A DNA stretch of 64,000 nt from Pseudovibrio sp000156235 (GCF_000156235.1 NZ_DS996812.1:310001-374000), one strand, 5' to 3'. Positions 8,349 to 17,705 are shown, counted from the stretch's first letter. The notes: a model not told the origin generated them from the sequence alone. Numbers and translations: made by a program.

Positions 8349-9947
8349 ATGGCTCCTAAGGTTCTGATTTCCGACAAACTCTCTGAAAAAGCAGTCCAGA
8401 TTTTTAAAGATCGTGGTTGTGACGTCGACTTCCTGCCAGACGTTGGCAAAGACAAAGAAAAGCTCACTGAGATTATCGGTCAATACGATGGGTTGGCGAT
8501 CCGTTCCGCAACCAAAGCCACCGAGAAGATCATCAAAGCAGCGACCAATCTGAAGGTGATCGGTCGCGCTGGTATCGGTGTCGACAACGTTGATATTCCG
8601 GCAGCGACTGCCAAGGGTATCGTTGTCATGAACACTCCGTTCGGCAACGCGATTACGACTGCTGAACACGCTATTGCAATGATGTTTGCTGTGACCCGTC
8701 AGATCCCAGCTGCAGATGTTTCCACGCAGGCTGGCAAGTGGGAAAAGTCCCGCTTTATGGGTAACGAAGTCACCTCCAAGACGCTTGGTCTGGTTGGCTG
8801 CGGTAACATCGGTTCTATCGTTGCAGACCGTGCTATCGGTTTGAAAATGAAGGTGATTGCGTTCGATCCATTCCTCTCTCATGAGCGTGCGATTGATCTC
8901 GGTGTTGAGAAAGTTGAGCTGGAAGATCTCTTCAAGCGTGCAGACTTCATCACACTGCATACGCCTCTGACTGACCGTACCCGCAACATCATCGATGCAG
9001 CTGCGATCGACATGATGAAAGAGGGTGTTTACCTCATCAACTGTGCTCGTGGTGGTCTGGTTGATGAAGTTGCTCTGCGTGCTGCGCTGGATAGTGGTAA
9101 AGTTGCAGGTGCTGCGGTGGATGTGTTCACGGAAGAGCCAGCAAAAGAGAACGTTCTGTTTGGTGCGCCAAATCTGGTTTGTACACCTCACCTTGGTGCG
9201 TCCACTTCTGAAGCTCAGGAAAATGTTGCGCTTCAGGTGGCTGAACAGATGTCTGACTATCTGGTCAACGGTGCTGTTTCCAACGCACTGAACATGCCAT
9301 CCATCACTGCTGAAGAAGCTCCACGCCTGGCGCCATTTGTTAAGCTTGCTGAACAACTTGGCTCCTTTGCTGGTCAGGCAACTGAGACAGGCATCAAGGC
9401 TGTTCGTATTGAGTACGAAGGTGATGTTGCTGAGATGAACGTGAAGGCGATGACCGCTGCTGCGCTCACTGGTGTTCTTCGCCCACTACTGCAGACCGTG
9501 AACATGGTTTCAGCGCCGGAAGTTGCGAAAGAGCGTGGCATCGTGATCGAAGATGTTCGCCGTGAGCAGCATGGCGCCTATGAAAACTACATCCGCCTGA
9601 CCGTGATTACAGAGCGTCAGGAGCGTTCTGTTGCTGGTACAGTCTTCGGTGATCAGAAGCCACGTATCATCCAGATTAAAGGCATCAACATGGAAGCAGA
9701 GCTTGGCGAGAACATGCTCTATGTGACCAACCAGGATAAGCCTGGCTTTATTGGTCAGCTGGGTTCCATTCTTGGTGATGCGAAGATCAATATCGCGACG
9801 TTTAACCTTGGCCGTAAGGTTGAGGGTGAGGAAGCGATCTGTCTTGTTGAGATTGATGGTGAAATCGCTGAAGCGACTGTGAATGAGATTGCTGCGATTG
9901 AGCAGGTGAACCAGGCGAAACTGTTGCACTTCCCTCAACAGGGTTAA
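8349..9947 (+). CDS. serA: D-3-phosphoglycerate dehydrogenase SerA
   Basis: NAD-dependent oxidation of 3-phosphoglycerate, the first step of serine synthesis. The Rossmann motif GCGNIG is at residues 150-155. Catalytic Arg234 (NCARGG) and His281 (CTPHLGAST) are visible, with a catalytic glutamate between them in FTEEPA. At 532 residues it is the long form, with an intervening domain and a C-terminal ACT domain (VTNQDKPGFIGQLG), the usual site of allosteric serine binding. It follows serC and is closed by a UUCG-loop terminator. Confidence 0.96.
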   Translation: MAPKVLISDKLSEKAVQIFKDRGCDVDFLPDVGKDKEKLTEIIGQYDGLAIRSATKATEKIIKAATNLKVIGRAGIGVDNVDIPAATAKGIVVMNTPFGNAITTAEHAIAMMFAVTRQIPAADVSTQAGKWEKSRFMGNEVTSKTLGLVGCGNIGSIVADRAIGLKMKVIAFDPFLSHERAIDLGVEKVELEDLFKRADFITLHTPLTDRTRNIIDAAAIDMMKEGVYLINCARGGLVDEVALRAALDSGKVAGAAVDVFTEEPAKENVLFGAPNLVCTPHLGASTSEAQENVALQVAEQMSDYLVNGAVSNALNMPSITAEEAPRLAPFVKLAEQLGSFAGQATETGIKAVRIEYEGDVAEMNVKAMTAAALTGVLRPLLQTVNMVSAPEVAKERGIVIEDVRREQHGAYENYIRLTVITERQERSVAGTVFGDQKPRIIQIKGINMEAELGENMLYVTNQDKPGFIGQLGSILGDAKINIATFNLGRKVEGEEAICLVEIDGEIAEATVNEIAAIEQVNQAKLLHFPQQG

Positions 9948-9971
9948 GCTATTTAGCTGGAATAGATTAGC

Positions 9972-10005
9972 AAAAGGCGGTCTTCGGGCCGCCTTTTCTT
10001 TTTCC
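9972..10005 (+). terminator. Terminator after serA
   Basis: GGCGGTC and GGCCGCC pair around a TTCG tetraloop (9976-9993, one G-U pair), followed by TTTTCTTTTT. Strong intrinsic terminator. Confidence 0.9.
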
Positions 10006-10090
10006 GGTGGTCAGAGGCTCCGTGGAATTGCTTATCTGGGCGCTTGGGCTCATGATGCGGGCTGGTTCCATTGTTGAGTTGAAAGTTACC

Positions 10091-11137
10091 ATGAATATTG
10101 ATCTGCTGCGCCGCCTCTGCGAAACCCCGGGTGTTCCTGGGCATGAGCATCGAGTGCGCGACCTTATCCTGAAAGAAATTGAGGGCCTGTTTGATGATGT
10201 TCAAACGGATGCAATGGGCTCTCTGATCTGCCGACGTGATGCGCGTAAGCCTGCGAAGAAAGGCGAGAAGCCGAAGAAGGTCATGCTGCTCTGCCATATG
10301 GATGAGATCGGCTTCCTTGTTTCTCATATCACCGATAAAGGCTTCATTTATGTGCATCCGGTTGGCGGCTTTGATGCGCGTAACTTGTTCTCGCGCCGCG
10401 TGCTGGTTTCAACGGATGAAGGCGATCTGAAAGGGGTGATGAATGCGGCTGGCCGGCCTATTCATATTGCCTCTCCTGAAGAACGCAAAAAGACACCAGA
10501 AGTGACTGACTTTGTTATTGATCTTGGTCTTGGAGAGAAGACTAAAGAGGTGGTCAAAGTAGGTGACATGGTGACCCTCGATGAGCCGCTGATTGAGATT
10601 GGTGAGAAGGTGGTTTCCAAGGCGCTGGATAACCGTGTGGCATGCTGGCTTGGTATTGAGGCTTTGCGTGCGCTCGGTGATGCGAAGCATGTCTGCGAAA
10701 TCTATGTTGCGTTCACCTGTCAGGAAGAAGTTGGTCTACGTGGTGCGAAGACCGCTGCTTATGCGATCCAGCCTGATATCGGGCTTGGTGTAGATATTAC
10801 GTTGGCCTGTGATACGCCTGGTGTATCCGAACAGGATCGGACGACTGTACAGGGTGCCGGCTTTGGTCTTCATGTGAAAGACAGCTCCTTCATTGCTGAT
10901 TTGCAGCTTGTGAAGGACATTGAGGAGTTGGCTAAAGAAGAAGAGATCCCATATCAGCGCACTATGTTGAGGATTGGTGGTCAGGATGGAGCGGCGGCCC
11001 AGCAGGCTGCAGCTGGCGCAAAAGCTGTCGGTATCGTGGTTGGAACGCGGTATGTGCACACTGTTACGGAGATGATCCATAAGAGTGATTTGCTGGCAGC
11101 GCGTGATATTCTCGCTGCCTATCTGAAGTGCAACTGA
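10091..11137 (+). CDS. M42-family metallo-aminopeptidase
   Basis: Zinc or cobalt aminopeptidase of the M42 family (FrvX/YsdC/TET type, often annotated endoglucanase M), usually a cytosolic dodecamer that trims peptides. Metal-site motifs are visible: LLCHMDEIGF, ALDNRVAC, FTCQEEVGLRG and GTRYVHT. With the ATG at 10091 the protein has 348 residues, the usual size. The frame is open to 10007 in the preceding terminator region, but that extension is not family-like. It is a single gene between the serA terminator and a shared hairpin with the convergent exporter. The peptide substrate cannot be told from sequence. Confidence 0.88.
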   Translation: MNIDLLRRLCETPGVPGHEHRVRDLILKEIEGLFDDVQTDAMGSLICRRDARKPAKKGEKPKKVMLLCHMDEIGFLVSHITDKGFIYVHPVGGFDARNLFSRRVLVSTDEGDLKGVMNAAGRPIHIASPEERKKTPEVTDFVIDLGLGEKTKEVVKVGDMVTLDEPLIEIGEKVVSKALDNRVACWLGIEALRALGDAKHVCEIYVAFTCQEEVGLRGAKTAAYAIQPDIGLGVDITLACDTPGVSEQDRTTVQGAGFGLHVKDSSFIADLQLVKDIEELAKEEEIPYQRTMLRIGGQDGAAAQQAAAGAKAVGIVVGTRYVHTVTEMIHKSDLLAARDILAAYLKCN

Positions 11138-11166
11138 TCTACTGCGCTTTCCTATAAAGAGACATC

Positions 11167-11198
11167 GCCTCCGGTTCGTCAGAGCCGGAGGCTTTTTG
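11167..11198 (+). terminator. Terminator between M42 peptidase and EamA exporter
   Basis: GCCTCCGG (11167-11174) pairs with CCGGAGGC (11185-11192), followed by TTTTTGTT. It lies immediately between convergent genes and touches the stop of the minus-strand exporter. Confidence 0.85.
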
Positions 11199-12119
11199 TT
11201 AGGCGGTGGCTTGTTGTTTGTTGGTCCAGCGGCTGGTGAGGCGGCCATCGATGAGCAGGAGCGCAATGAAGATTGCGGCCATGCCGAGCCAATGGTTTGG
11301 TTCCAGGCGTTCATTCAGGAAGATTGCGCCTAGGATGATCGCGCTGACCGGGATCAGCAGTGTGACGGATGCTGCGTTGGTGGCACCTGCCAGCTTGAAG
11401 AGCTGGAAGTACAGGATGTAGGCAAATGCTGTGCAAGCCAGAGCGAGGACCAGAACGCTTGACCATGTAAGAGCAGAAGCTGCCATAAGCTGCTGTGTTG
11501 GGGCCATATAGATGAGGGCCGGGATAAGCAGGATGGTTGAGGCGGTGAGTTGGCCTGTTGCCAAGGCTGCCGGGGGGAGCTTTTTGAGGCGCATGATTAT
11601 GAAAGCTCCAAAGGCATAGGAGAGTGCGGCGCCCAAAACTGCGAGTTGGGGCAGAACCTGATTGCTGGCTCCGCTTAATGCATCGCTGCCCACCATGATT
11701 GCCACACCGATGATGCCGATGATTGCAGCGATCAGCTTGGTTACTGTCAGCTTCTCCTCATTGCTGAGTATCTGCATGATGATCATTGTGAAAATGGGTG
11801 TGAACGCATTGAGCACTGAGGCGAGTCCAGAAGCAATATATTGCTGGCCCCAGAAGATGAGTGAGAAGGGGACCACGTTGTTCATGAAACCGAGCAGAAG
11901 GAAACTACCGATCCACTTTGCTGTCAGAGGAATGGATTGACGGGTCACAAGAAGAAAGCACCACATGGCGGTCGCTGCGATGGCTACTCTCAGGAAAACC
12001 AGCGTGACGGGATCCAGCTCAGCCACTGCGATCTTGGCGAAAAAGAAAGCGCCTCCCCACAAGGTGCCCAATAAGAGGAGAATAGACCAGGCGAGCCAGT
12101 CAAGTTTTTGTGCGTTCAT
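11199..12119 (-). CDS. EamA-family (DMT) membrane transporter
   Basis: Ten-helix drug/metabolite transporter of 306 residues, built from two EamA repeats. The N-terminal repeat starts with LLGTLWGGAFFFAKIAV and the second with the internal LAVLGAALSYAFGAFIIMR. Family members export amino acids or other metabolites across the inner membrane; the substrate cannot be read from sequence. The gene is alone on the minus strand, convergent with the peptidase and divergent from purA. A second EamA protein lies at 35.3 kb. Confidence 0.85.
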   Translation of the reverse strand: MNAQKLDWLAWSILLLLGTLWGGAFFFAKIAVAELDPVTLVFLRVAIAATAMWCFLLVTRQSIPLTAKWIGSFLLLGFMNNVVPFSLIFWGQQYIASGLASVLNAFTPIFTMIIMQILSNEEKLTVTKLIAAIIGIIGVAIMVGSDALSGASNQVLPQLAVLGAALSYAFGAFIIMRLKKLPPAALATGQLTASTILLIPALIYMAPTQQLMAASALTWSSVLVLALACTAFAYILYFQLFKLAGATNAASVTLLIPVSAIILGAIFLNERLEPNHWLGMAAIFIALLLIDGRLTSRWTNKQQATA

Positions 12120-12487
12120 AAAGCGTATTCAACTTGGTGAAATTTCTTGCAGGAATTGCAAAAAATGTGGAATTGGAATTAGGACTAGTAATATCACTCG
12201 GTCTTACGGCTGTACCACCCGATTTGCGAGTAAAACAATCAACAGAGGTTCACTCTGATCGCAAAAATTACAGTCTTCAGCCTCATTTTGAAGGAAAAGG
12301 GCTCGTATTTAAGTGAGTGACAGATTATAAGGCGCTGTAACTGCGCCCCGGCTTTTACGCCGGGGTTTCTTATGTTGTCTCTCATGATTTGCATTCTGAG
12401 GTGACAAACCACTTTATACAGACAAGCAAATCATATGACGGCGTCTTTGAGACAAGACGCTGGCAGCCGCAGGAGGGCTGAAAAACC
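12120..12487 (+). promoter_or_regulatory. purA upstream region with two overlapping hairpins
   Basis: This 368-bp gap has no convincing gene. Near 12331-12347 a GGCGC/GCGCC stem can form. It shares two bases with a second stem, CCCCGGC/GCCGGGG (12346-12365), followed by TTTCTTATG, which looks like an intrinsic terminator. The shared bases make the stems partly exclusive. A terminator 120 bp before purA could end a small RNA read from the 12.1-12.3 kb stretch or act as an attenuator. Neither can be decided from sequence. Confidence 0.45.
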
Positions 12488-13780
12488 ATGGCCAACGTTG
12501 TCGTAGTTGGGTCACAATGGGGTGACGAAGGTAAGGGTAAACTTGTCGACTGGCTCTCTGAGCAAGCCGATGTTGTTGTACGCTTCCAAGGCGGACACAA
12601 TGCAGGTCATACGCTTGTTATTGACGGCACGAGCTACAAGCTGGCACTGCTGCCATCTGGTGTTGTTCGTGGCAAACTTTCCGTCATCGGCAATGGCGTT
12701 GTGATTGACCCTCATGCACTGGTCGCTGAAATTGAACGCCTTGAAGCTCAGGGTGTGAAAATCTCTCCGGAAATCCTGCGTGTTGCTGACAATGCTACTC
12801 TTATTCTGAGCCTGCACCGCGAGCTTGATGCTCTGCGTGAAGATGCAAGCCCAGCAGGCACCAAAATCGGCACCACCAAACGTGGTATCGGCCCTGCTTA
12901 TGAAGATAAAGTCGGTCGTCGCGCAATCCGCGTGATGGATCTGGCAAACATGAGCACGCTGCCAGCGAAGATTGACCGTCTGCTGACACACCACAATGCA
13001 ATTCTGCGTGGTCTGGGTCGCGATGAAATCTCTCCTGAAACCATCTATCAGGAGCTGGAAAGCGTTGCAGACAAGATCCTGCCTTACATGGATAAAGCAT
13101 GGTACATGCTGGATAAAGCGCGCCGTGAAGGTAAGCGTTTGTTGTTTGAAGGTGCGCAGGGCGCACTGCTGGACAACGACCACGGCACTTATCCGTTTGT
13201 AACTTCATCCAATACAGTTGCAGGTCAGGCTGCTGCTGGTAGTGGTCTTGGTCCAAACTCCATCGATTACGTGCTTGGCATCACCAAAGCTTACACCACC
13301 CGCGTTGGTGAAGGCCCGTTCCCGACAGAACAGCAGAACGAAGTTGGTGAGTTCCTCGGCACCCGTGGTCATGAGTTCGGAACAAACACCGGTCGTCGTC
13401 GTCGCTGTGGCTGGTTTGATGCAGTGATTGTCCGTCAAACCGTTTGCACCAGCGGAATCAATGGGATTGCATTGACAAAGCTTGACGTTTTGGACGGACT
13501 GGATGAAATTAAGATTTGTGTTGGTTATGAGCTAGATGGTGAGCGAATCGATTACCTTCCGGCATCTCAAGGTGCTCAGGCGCGGGTTGTTCCCATTTAT
13601 GAGACCCTGCCTGGTTGGAAGGAATCAACCAAAGGCGCGCGCACCTGGGCTGAATTACCTGCACAAGCTGTGAAATACGTTCGGCATGTTGAAGAGCTGA
13701 TTGGTGCTCCGGTCGCTCTGTTATCAACAAGCCCAGAACGTGATGACACAATCCTGGTTCAGAATCCATTCCAGGATTAA
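12488..13780 (+). CDS. purA: Adenylosuccinate synthetase PurA
   Basis: GTP-dependent joining of IMP and aspartate, the first committed step to AMP. The GTP-binding loop GDEGKGK spans residues 12-18. Catalytic Asp13 and His41 (GGHNAGHT) are in place, and TKLDVLDG is near the guanine site. At 430 residues it is full length. The ATG at 12488 follows GCAGGAGGGC, a strong ribosome site. The next gene starts 37 bp downstream and may share the transcript. Confidence 0.97.
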   Translation: MANVVVVGSQWGDEGKGKLVDWLSEQADVVVRFQGGHNAGHTLVIDGTSYKLALLPSGVVRGKLSVIGNGVVIDPHALVAEIERLEAQGVKISPEILRVADNATLILSLHRELDALREDASPAGTKIGTTKRGIGPAYEDKVGRRAIRVMDLANMSTLPAKIDRLLTHHNAILRGLGRDEISPETIYQELESVADKILPYMDKAWYMLDKARREGKRLLFEGAQGALLDNDHGTYPFVTSSNTVAGQAAAGSGLGPNSIDYVLGITKAYTTRVGEGPFPTEQQNEVGEFLGTRGHEFGTNTGRRRRCGWFDAVIVRQTVCTSGINGIALTKLDVLDGLDEIKICVGYELDGERIDYLPASQGAQARVVPIYETLPGWKESTKGARTWAELPAQAVKYVRHVEELIGAPVALLSTSPERDDTILVQNPFQD

Positions 13781-13817
13781 GTCGTGAAGTGAAGCTCTGG
13801 GGGCAATGGGCAGTTAA

Positions 13818-15596
13818 ATGGCGGACTACAATTCCGTTCTGAAAAAAGCGGTAGCTGGTTTACAAGAGAACACTGGTTCGGCACGGCGGGCAGTTTATCA
13901 ACGCGCGCGAAATGCAATTGTAAAGCAACTTAAAAGTTACGACCCACCACTGTCTCCCTCCCAGATCACTGAGGAGCAGCTGAAGCTTGAAGAGGCCATT
14001 CGTAAGGTCGAAGCGGAAGCTGCTCGCGAGTCTCTCGGGTTGGGGCGGTCTAAAACCACCCCAGCTCCAAGTGCTCCGCAGCCGACAGCTCCTCCTGTTT
14101 CTGCGGCACCAACTCCTCCACCTGCTGACGACAAGCCAAAGGCTGACGCAAAGTCTGAAGAGCCTGCACGCGAAGAGCCAAAAGCACCTGCTGCCAAAGC
14201 GGATGTGTTTAAAGAAGCTGTTCGTGCAGCGCAGGATCTTGGCAATGCTGCTCACCAAGCCAATCAGATGGCGCGTGACCAGCTGCCTGAAGCTTCTAAA
14301 GAGCGCAAAGAGCCTGATCTTGGTTCCATGGGCGAGAGCGAGCCGAAAGAGCCTGCTGCTTCCTTGCCGACCAAAGGAGCTGTTGAGACCAGCGCTGAAG
14401 AGCGCGCCTGGGTTCCTGGCGAAGCTCGTCGCTCCAAGCTGGAGACCAAAGACAAGACCGCTCGCCGCGAGATTGACGAGCCTGCAAAGGTTAAGCCAAA
14501 GACAAGCCGTAAACCTGCTTCCTCCCGCAAGCCTGTGGTTGCACAGCGTGTAGGGGACGCGATTGAGCAGGAGGAAGGTCTGAAGCCTTCCAATACATCC
14601 GGCATTGTCGGCATGATTGTTATTATCCTGATCATTCTGGGTGTGACTGCAGGCGTTTACAGCCAGCGCGAGGCCATTCTCTCTTTGATCCTGCCAGCTG
14701 AAACCAGCGATACCGGAGAGCCAGAGAGCGCACCAACAGGTGAAGATGAACCACTTCGGGTTCAGCCTGAACGTGCGCCTAAGAAGAACACTGACCGTCT
14801 GTTGCCATCTGATGAAGGAGCTAAAGTTTCTCCAGATGCAACACCGGTGACGACAACCCGGATTACCCGGAACTCCTCCAGCGCCGCACCAACTGAAAGT
14901 GCACCTGCACCAACTGTTGTTCGCAGTGTCGATCCGGCACCTGCCACATCCTCTGATGACAGTTCTACTCCTCAGGTGCTGCCTGCCAAGGAGCCTGAGC
15001 CGCAGACAGCAGGTGTAGAGACGAACTCAGTTCCACCGGCAGAGACCATCGGCACCGAGTCCGAGATTTCTCCAGTGGCACAGCAGAGCATTCTTTATGA
15101 AGAAGCTTTGACACCGGGTGCAGCTGGTTCTGCTTCTCGTGGTAACGTGGTCTGGACGCTGGATGAGGTTAATGGAACCTCTGTCATCAAAGCTGTTGCG
15201 ACGCTTCCATCCCGCAATCTCTCTGTCGAGATGACGCTGAAGCCGAACAGTGATCAGTCTCTGCCAGCAAGCCATCTGCTAGAGCTGAACTTCATCTTCC
15301 CGGAAGGGTTTGACGGCAAGGGTGTTGAGAAGGTGCCTGGCCTGATCCTGAAGAAGACTGAATCCGAAGCTGGTGATCCGCTTGATGGGGCTGCTGTGAA
15401 GGTTTCTGACACGCTCTTCTGGATTGCTCTTTCTGACAGCAATGAAGAGAAGGCAAAGAACCTGCAGCGTCTTGCTGAGCGTGAATGGATTGATGTTCCA
15501 CTGCTGTACAACAGCGGTCGCCGCGCAATGCTGACCTTTGAAAAAGGGACAACTGGCAACAAGGTTGTCGCTCAGGCAATCAAGAGCTGGAAGTAA
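13818..15596 (+). CDS. Single-TM protein of unknown function, Pro/Ala/Glu-rich
   Basis: No named family recognised. The 592-residue protein has a conserved-looking soluble N-terminus (about 1-75: MADYNSVLKKAVAGL..., with an RAVYQRARNAI helix). A low-complexity Ala/Pro/Lys/Glu linker follows to about 255, then one membrane helix (GIVGMIVIILIILGVTAG, about 263-282). After a second Pro/Ser/Thr-rich linker comes a folded C-terminal domain (about 435-592: VVWTLDEVNGTSVIKA..., ending KVVAQAIKSWK). The topology suggests a cytoplasmic N-terminus and a periplasmic C-terminal domain spaced from the membrane, as in envelope-spanning structural or regulatory proteins. It sits 37 bp after purA and ends at an intrinsic terminator. 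Confidence 0.8.
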   Translation: MADYNSVLKKAVAGLQENTGSARRAVYQRARNAIVKQLKSYDPPLSPSQITEEQLKLEEAIRKVEAEAARESLGLGRSKTTPAPSAPQPTAPPVSAAPTPPPADDKPKADAKSEEPAREEPKAPAAKADVFKEAVRAAQDLGNAAHQANQMARDQLPEASKERKEPDLGSMGESEPKEPAASLPTKGAVETSAEERAWVPGEARRSKLETKDKTARREIDEPAKVKPKTSRKPASSRKPVVAQRVGDAIEQEEGLKPSNTSGIVGMIVIILIILGVTAGVYSQREAILSLILPAETSDTGEPESAPTGEDEPLRVQPERAPKKNTDRLLPSDEGAKVSPDATPVTTTRITRNSSSAAPTESAPAPTVVRSVDPAPATSSDDSSTPQVLPAKEPEPQTAGVETNSVPPAETIGTESEISPVAQQSILYEEALTPGAAGSASRGNVVWTLDEVNGTSVIKAVATLPSRNLSVEMTLKPNSDQSLPASHLLELNFIFPEGFDGKGVEKVPGLILKKTESEAGDPLDGAAVKVSDTLFWIALSDSNEEKAKNLQRLAEREWIDVPLLYNSGRRAMLTFEKGTTGNKVVAQAIKSWK

Positions 15597-15626
15597 TCTG
15601 TTTTCAGCAAGTTAGAGTGATTTTAG

Positions 15627-15662
15627 AAGGCCTTGGCTCTGTTGAAGCTGAGGCCTTTTTTC
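15627..15662 (+). terminator. Terminator before the TPP riboswitch
   Basis: AAGGCCT (15627-15633) pairs with AGGCCTT (15651-15657), followed by a T tract. It ends the purA-downstream gene. Confidence 0.8.
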
Positions 15663-15727
15663 ATGGCGTTGTCCCCTGGCCTCAGAAAATCTGCTTGCAA
15701 ACTCCCGTAGAAACGCGCATGGTCCTG

Positions 15728-15823
15728 CCATTCCGAGGGGTGCTTTTCTTTCGAAAAGCTGAGATTGCGATGAGCTAAACCCTTTGAACCTGATCCGGGT
15801 AATGCCGGCGAAGGGACGGGACC
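15728..15823 (+). promoter_or_regulatory. TPP riboswitch (THI element)
   Basis: The hallmark THI-box elements are present in order: GGGGTGC, then CTGAGAT (15769-15775), then ACCCTTTGAACCTGATC and GGGTAATGCCGGCGAAGGGA ending near 15817. Thiamine pyrophosphate binding to such leaders represses thiamine synthesis and uptake genes. It precedes thiX by about 135 bp, which leaves room for an expression platform. Confidence 0.97.
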
Positions 15824-15956
15824 TGAACCATTCTTCCCGGACCTCTATTTCTGCAGTTTGTAGTTGGAGATCCTGTGTCGAAAATTCCCAGAGAGCCAAT
15901 CTGAGCTCCGTTCTTCCGCCTGTTTGTGATGCCCAATACCATTGTTGGGAAATAAC

Positions 15957-16715
15957 ATGCTGAAGCGAGCTTTAATACGAATTCTGCGAAGTCTTTTCGG
16001 GATTTTGCTGTTTGTCGCCATTTGGGCACTTGTGGTTTGGATTGGAGAGTTTCCTCCGTTTCTATTGCCAGGTCCGGCGGCGGTTTTTACCGCTTTTCTC
16101 AATCAAGGTGCTTTCTTGCTGCATCATGCAGGCATTACCGCCTATGAGACCGTTCTCGGTTTTCTCTTTGGCGTGAGTGCCGGGGCTTCGCTTGCAATAC
16201 TGTTGTCGATGTCTCGCCGGGTGCGCCTGTTTCTGCTGCCTCCGATTGCAGCAACTCAATCTCTTCCTGTGTTTGCCATTGCGCCGCTTCTGGTGCTGTG
16301 GTTCGGCTTTGGGCTTGCTTCCAAGGTGGTGATGGCTGTGATTGTGATCTTCTTTTCCGTGACCTCAACGTTTTTTGACGGGTTACGGAGGACGGATCAG
16401 TCCTTGCTTGACCTTGGTAAGCTGCACGGTCTCAACCGCTGGCAAATGCTCCGTTACATCCGCATTCCTGCTGCGATGCCGTCTCTGGCATCAGGCATGC
16501 GGATTGCGGCGGTGTTCGCGCCGATTGGTGCGGTGGTTGGAGAATGGGTTGGTGCAAAGGGAGGGCTGGCTTTTATCATGTTGCAATCCAACGCACGCAT
16601 GCAAACAGCGACCATGTTTGCAGCGCTGATCTTGCTTGCGGTGATGGTGTTGAGCCTGAGGGCAGTTGTTGAGTTCGCCACTTCTCGGATGATCTATTGG
16701 CAGAAAGAGATCTAG
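15957..16715 (+). CDS. thiX: ABC transporter permease for thiamine precursor (ThiX-like)
   Basis: Inner-membrane permease of the SsuC/TauC/ThiX type, 252 residues, with about six helices and the cytoplasmic coupling loop around HGLNRWQMLRYIRIPAAMP. The TPP riboswitch upstream and the ThiY-like binding protein 26 bp downstream identify the cargo as a pyrimidine thiamine precursor (HMP type). The start is the ATG at 15957 with GGGA six bases upstream; the TTG at 15942 in the same frame is less likely. No ATPase gene (thiZ) is in this unit, so the ATP-binding subunit must come from elsewhere in the genome. Confidence 0.88.
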   Translation: MLKRALIRILRSLFGILLFVAIWALVVWIGEFPPFLLPGPAAVFTAFLNQGAFLLHHAGITAYETVLGFLFGVSAGASLAILLSMSRRVRLFLLPPIAATQSLPVFAIAPLLVLWFGFGLASKVVMAVIVIFFSVTSTFFDGLRRTDQSLLDLGKLHGLNRWQMLRYIRIPAAMPSLASGMRIAAVFAPIGAVVGEWVGAKGGLAFIMLQSNARMQTATMFAALILLAVMVLSLRAVVEFATSRMIYWQKEI

Positions 16716-16741
16716 ATCTCAGAGTATGAGGACGTAACCTT

Positions 16742-17680
16742 ATGAAAAAACTAGGTATGCTGTTTGGCGCAGCGATGCTTGCGAGCACGCTTCAGGTGCA
16801 GGCTGCGGACAAGCTGACTGTGCTGCTCGATTGGTTTGCGAACCCGGACCATGCTCCGATTGTGGTTGCGAAGGCACGGGGCTTCTTCGAGAAGGAAGGG
16901 CTTGATGTTGAGCTGATTGAACCGGCTGATCCTTCCATGCCGCCAAAGCTGGTTGCAGCCGGGCAGGGGGATATTGCAATCTCCTATCAGCAGACGCTAC
17001 ATCCGCAGATCGATGAGGGTATGCCGCTGATGCGTATCGGCACGCTGGTCTCCACGCCACTGAACACGCTGATCGTGCTGGAAGATGGACCGATCAAGGA
17101 GATTGCAGACCTCAAGGGCAAGCGTATCGGCTACTCCACGTCCGGCTTTGAAAGCGCGATGCTGGGTAAGATGCTCTCCAATGCTGGCTTGAGTTCTGAT
17201 GACGTTGAGCTGATCAACGTGAACTTTTCGCTCTCTCCTTCCTTGATGGCGGGACAGGTTGATGCGGTGATTGGTGGTTACCGTAACTTTGAGCTGAACC
17301 AGATGGAAATTGAAGGCGCGAAAGGTCGTGCGTTCTATCCGGAGGAGAATGGTGTGCCGGTTTATGATGAGCTGATCTACGTTGCTCACAAAGACAAGCT
17401 GGATGATCCACGCCTGAAGAAGTTCATCAGTGCGATTGAGGCGGCAACTGTTTATCTGCTGAACAACCCTCAAGACTCCTGGGAGAGCTTCCTTGAGGTC
17501 TACCCGAACCTTGATGATGAGCTGAACAAGCGCGCCTGGGCAGATACTCTGCCACGCTTTGCGAGCCGTCCGGCAGCTTTGGATATTGGCCGCTACGAGC
17601 GCTTTGCGAACTTCCTGATTGAGCAGGGGCTCATTAAAACAGCGCCTCCAGTGGAAACCTACGCGGTTGAACTGCGCTAA
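16742..17680 (+). CDS. thiY: Thiamine-precursor-binding protein ThiY
   Basis: Periplasmic binding protein of the NMT1/THI5-like family that delivers formylaminopyrimidine/HMP to ThiX. A signal peptide ends at VQA-AD (about residue 20). The diagnostic start LLDWFANPDHAPIVVAKARG follows, with GQGDIAISY further along. 312 residues. The ATG at 16742 follows GAGGACGTAACCTT. It lies in the operon with thiX under the TPP riboswitch and is followed by a terminator. Confidence 0.92.
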   Translation: MKKLGMLFGAAMLASTLQVQAADKLTVLLDWFANPDHAPIVVAKARGFFEKEGLDVELIEPADPSMPPKLVAAGQGDIAISYQQTLHPQIDEGMPLMRIGTLVSTPLNTLIVLEDGPIKEIADLKGKRIGYSTSGFESAMLGKMLSNAGLSSDDVELINVNFSLSPSLMAGQVDAVIGGYRNFELNQMEIEGAKGRAFYPEENGVPVYDELIYVAHKDKLDDPRLKKFISAIEAATVYLLNNPQDSWESFLEVYPNLDDELNKRAWADTLPRFASRPAALDIGRYERFANFLIEQGLIKTAPPVETYAVELR

Positions 17681-17705
17681 CCGTTATAGGTCTAAACCAA
17701 TTATT

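Noticed and set aside
8001..9356. Long open frame (451 codons) on the minus strand
   Set aside because: It lies opposite serC/serA, whose motifs are complete; the product is Cys/His/Arg-rich and has no protein-like pattern.
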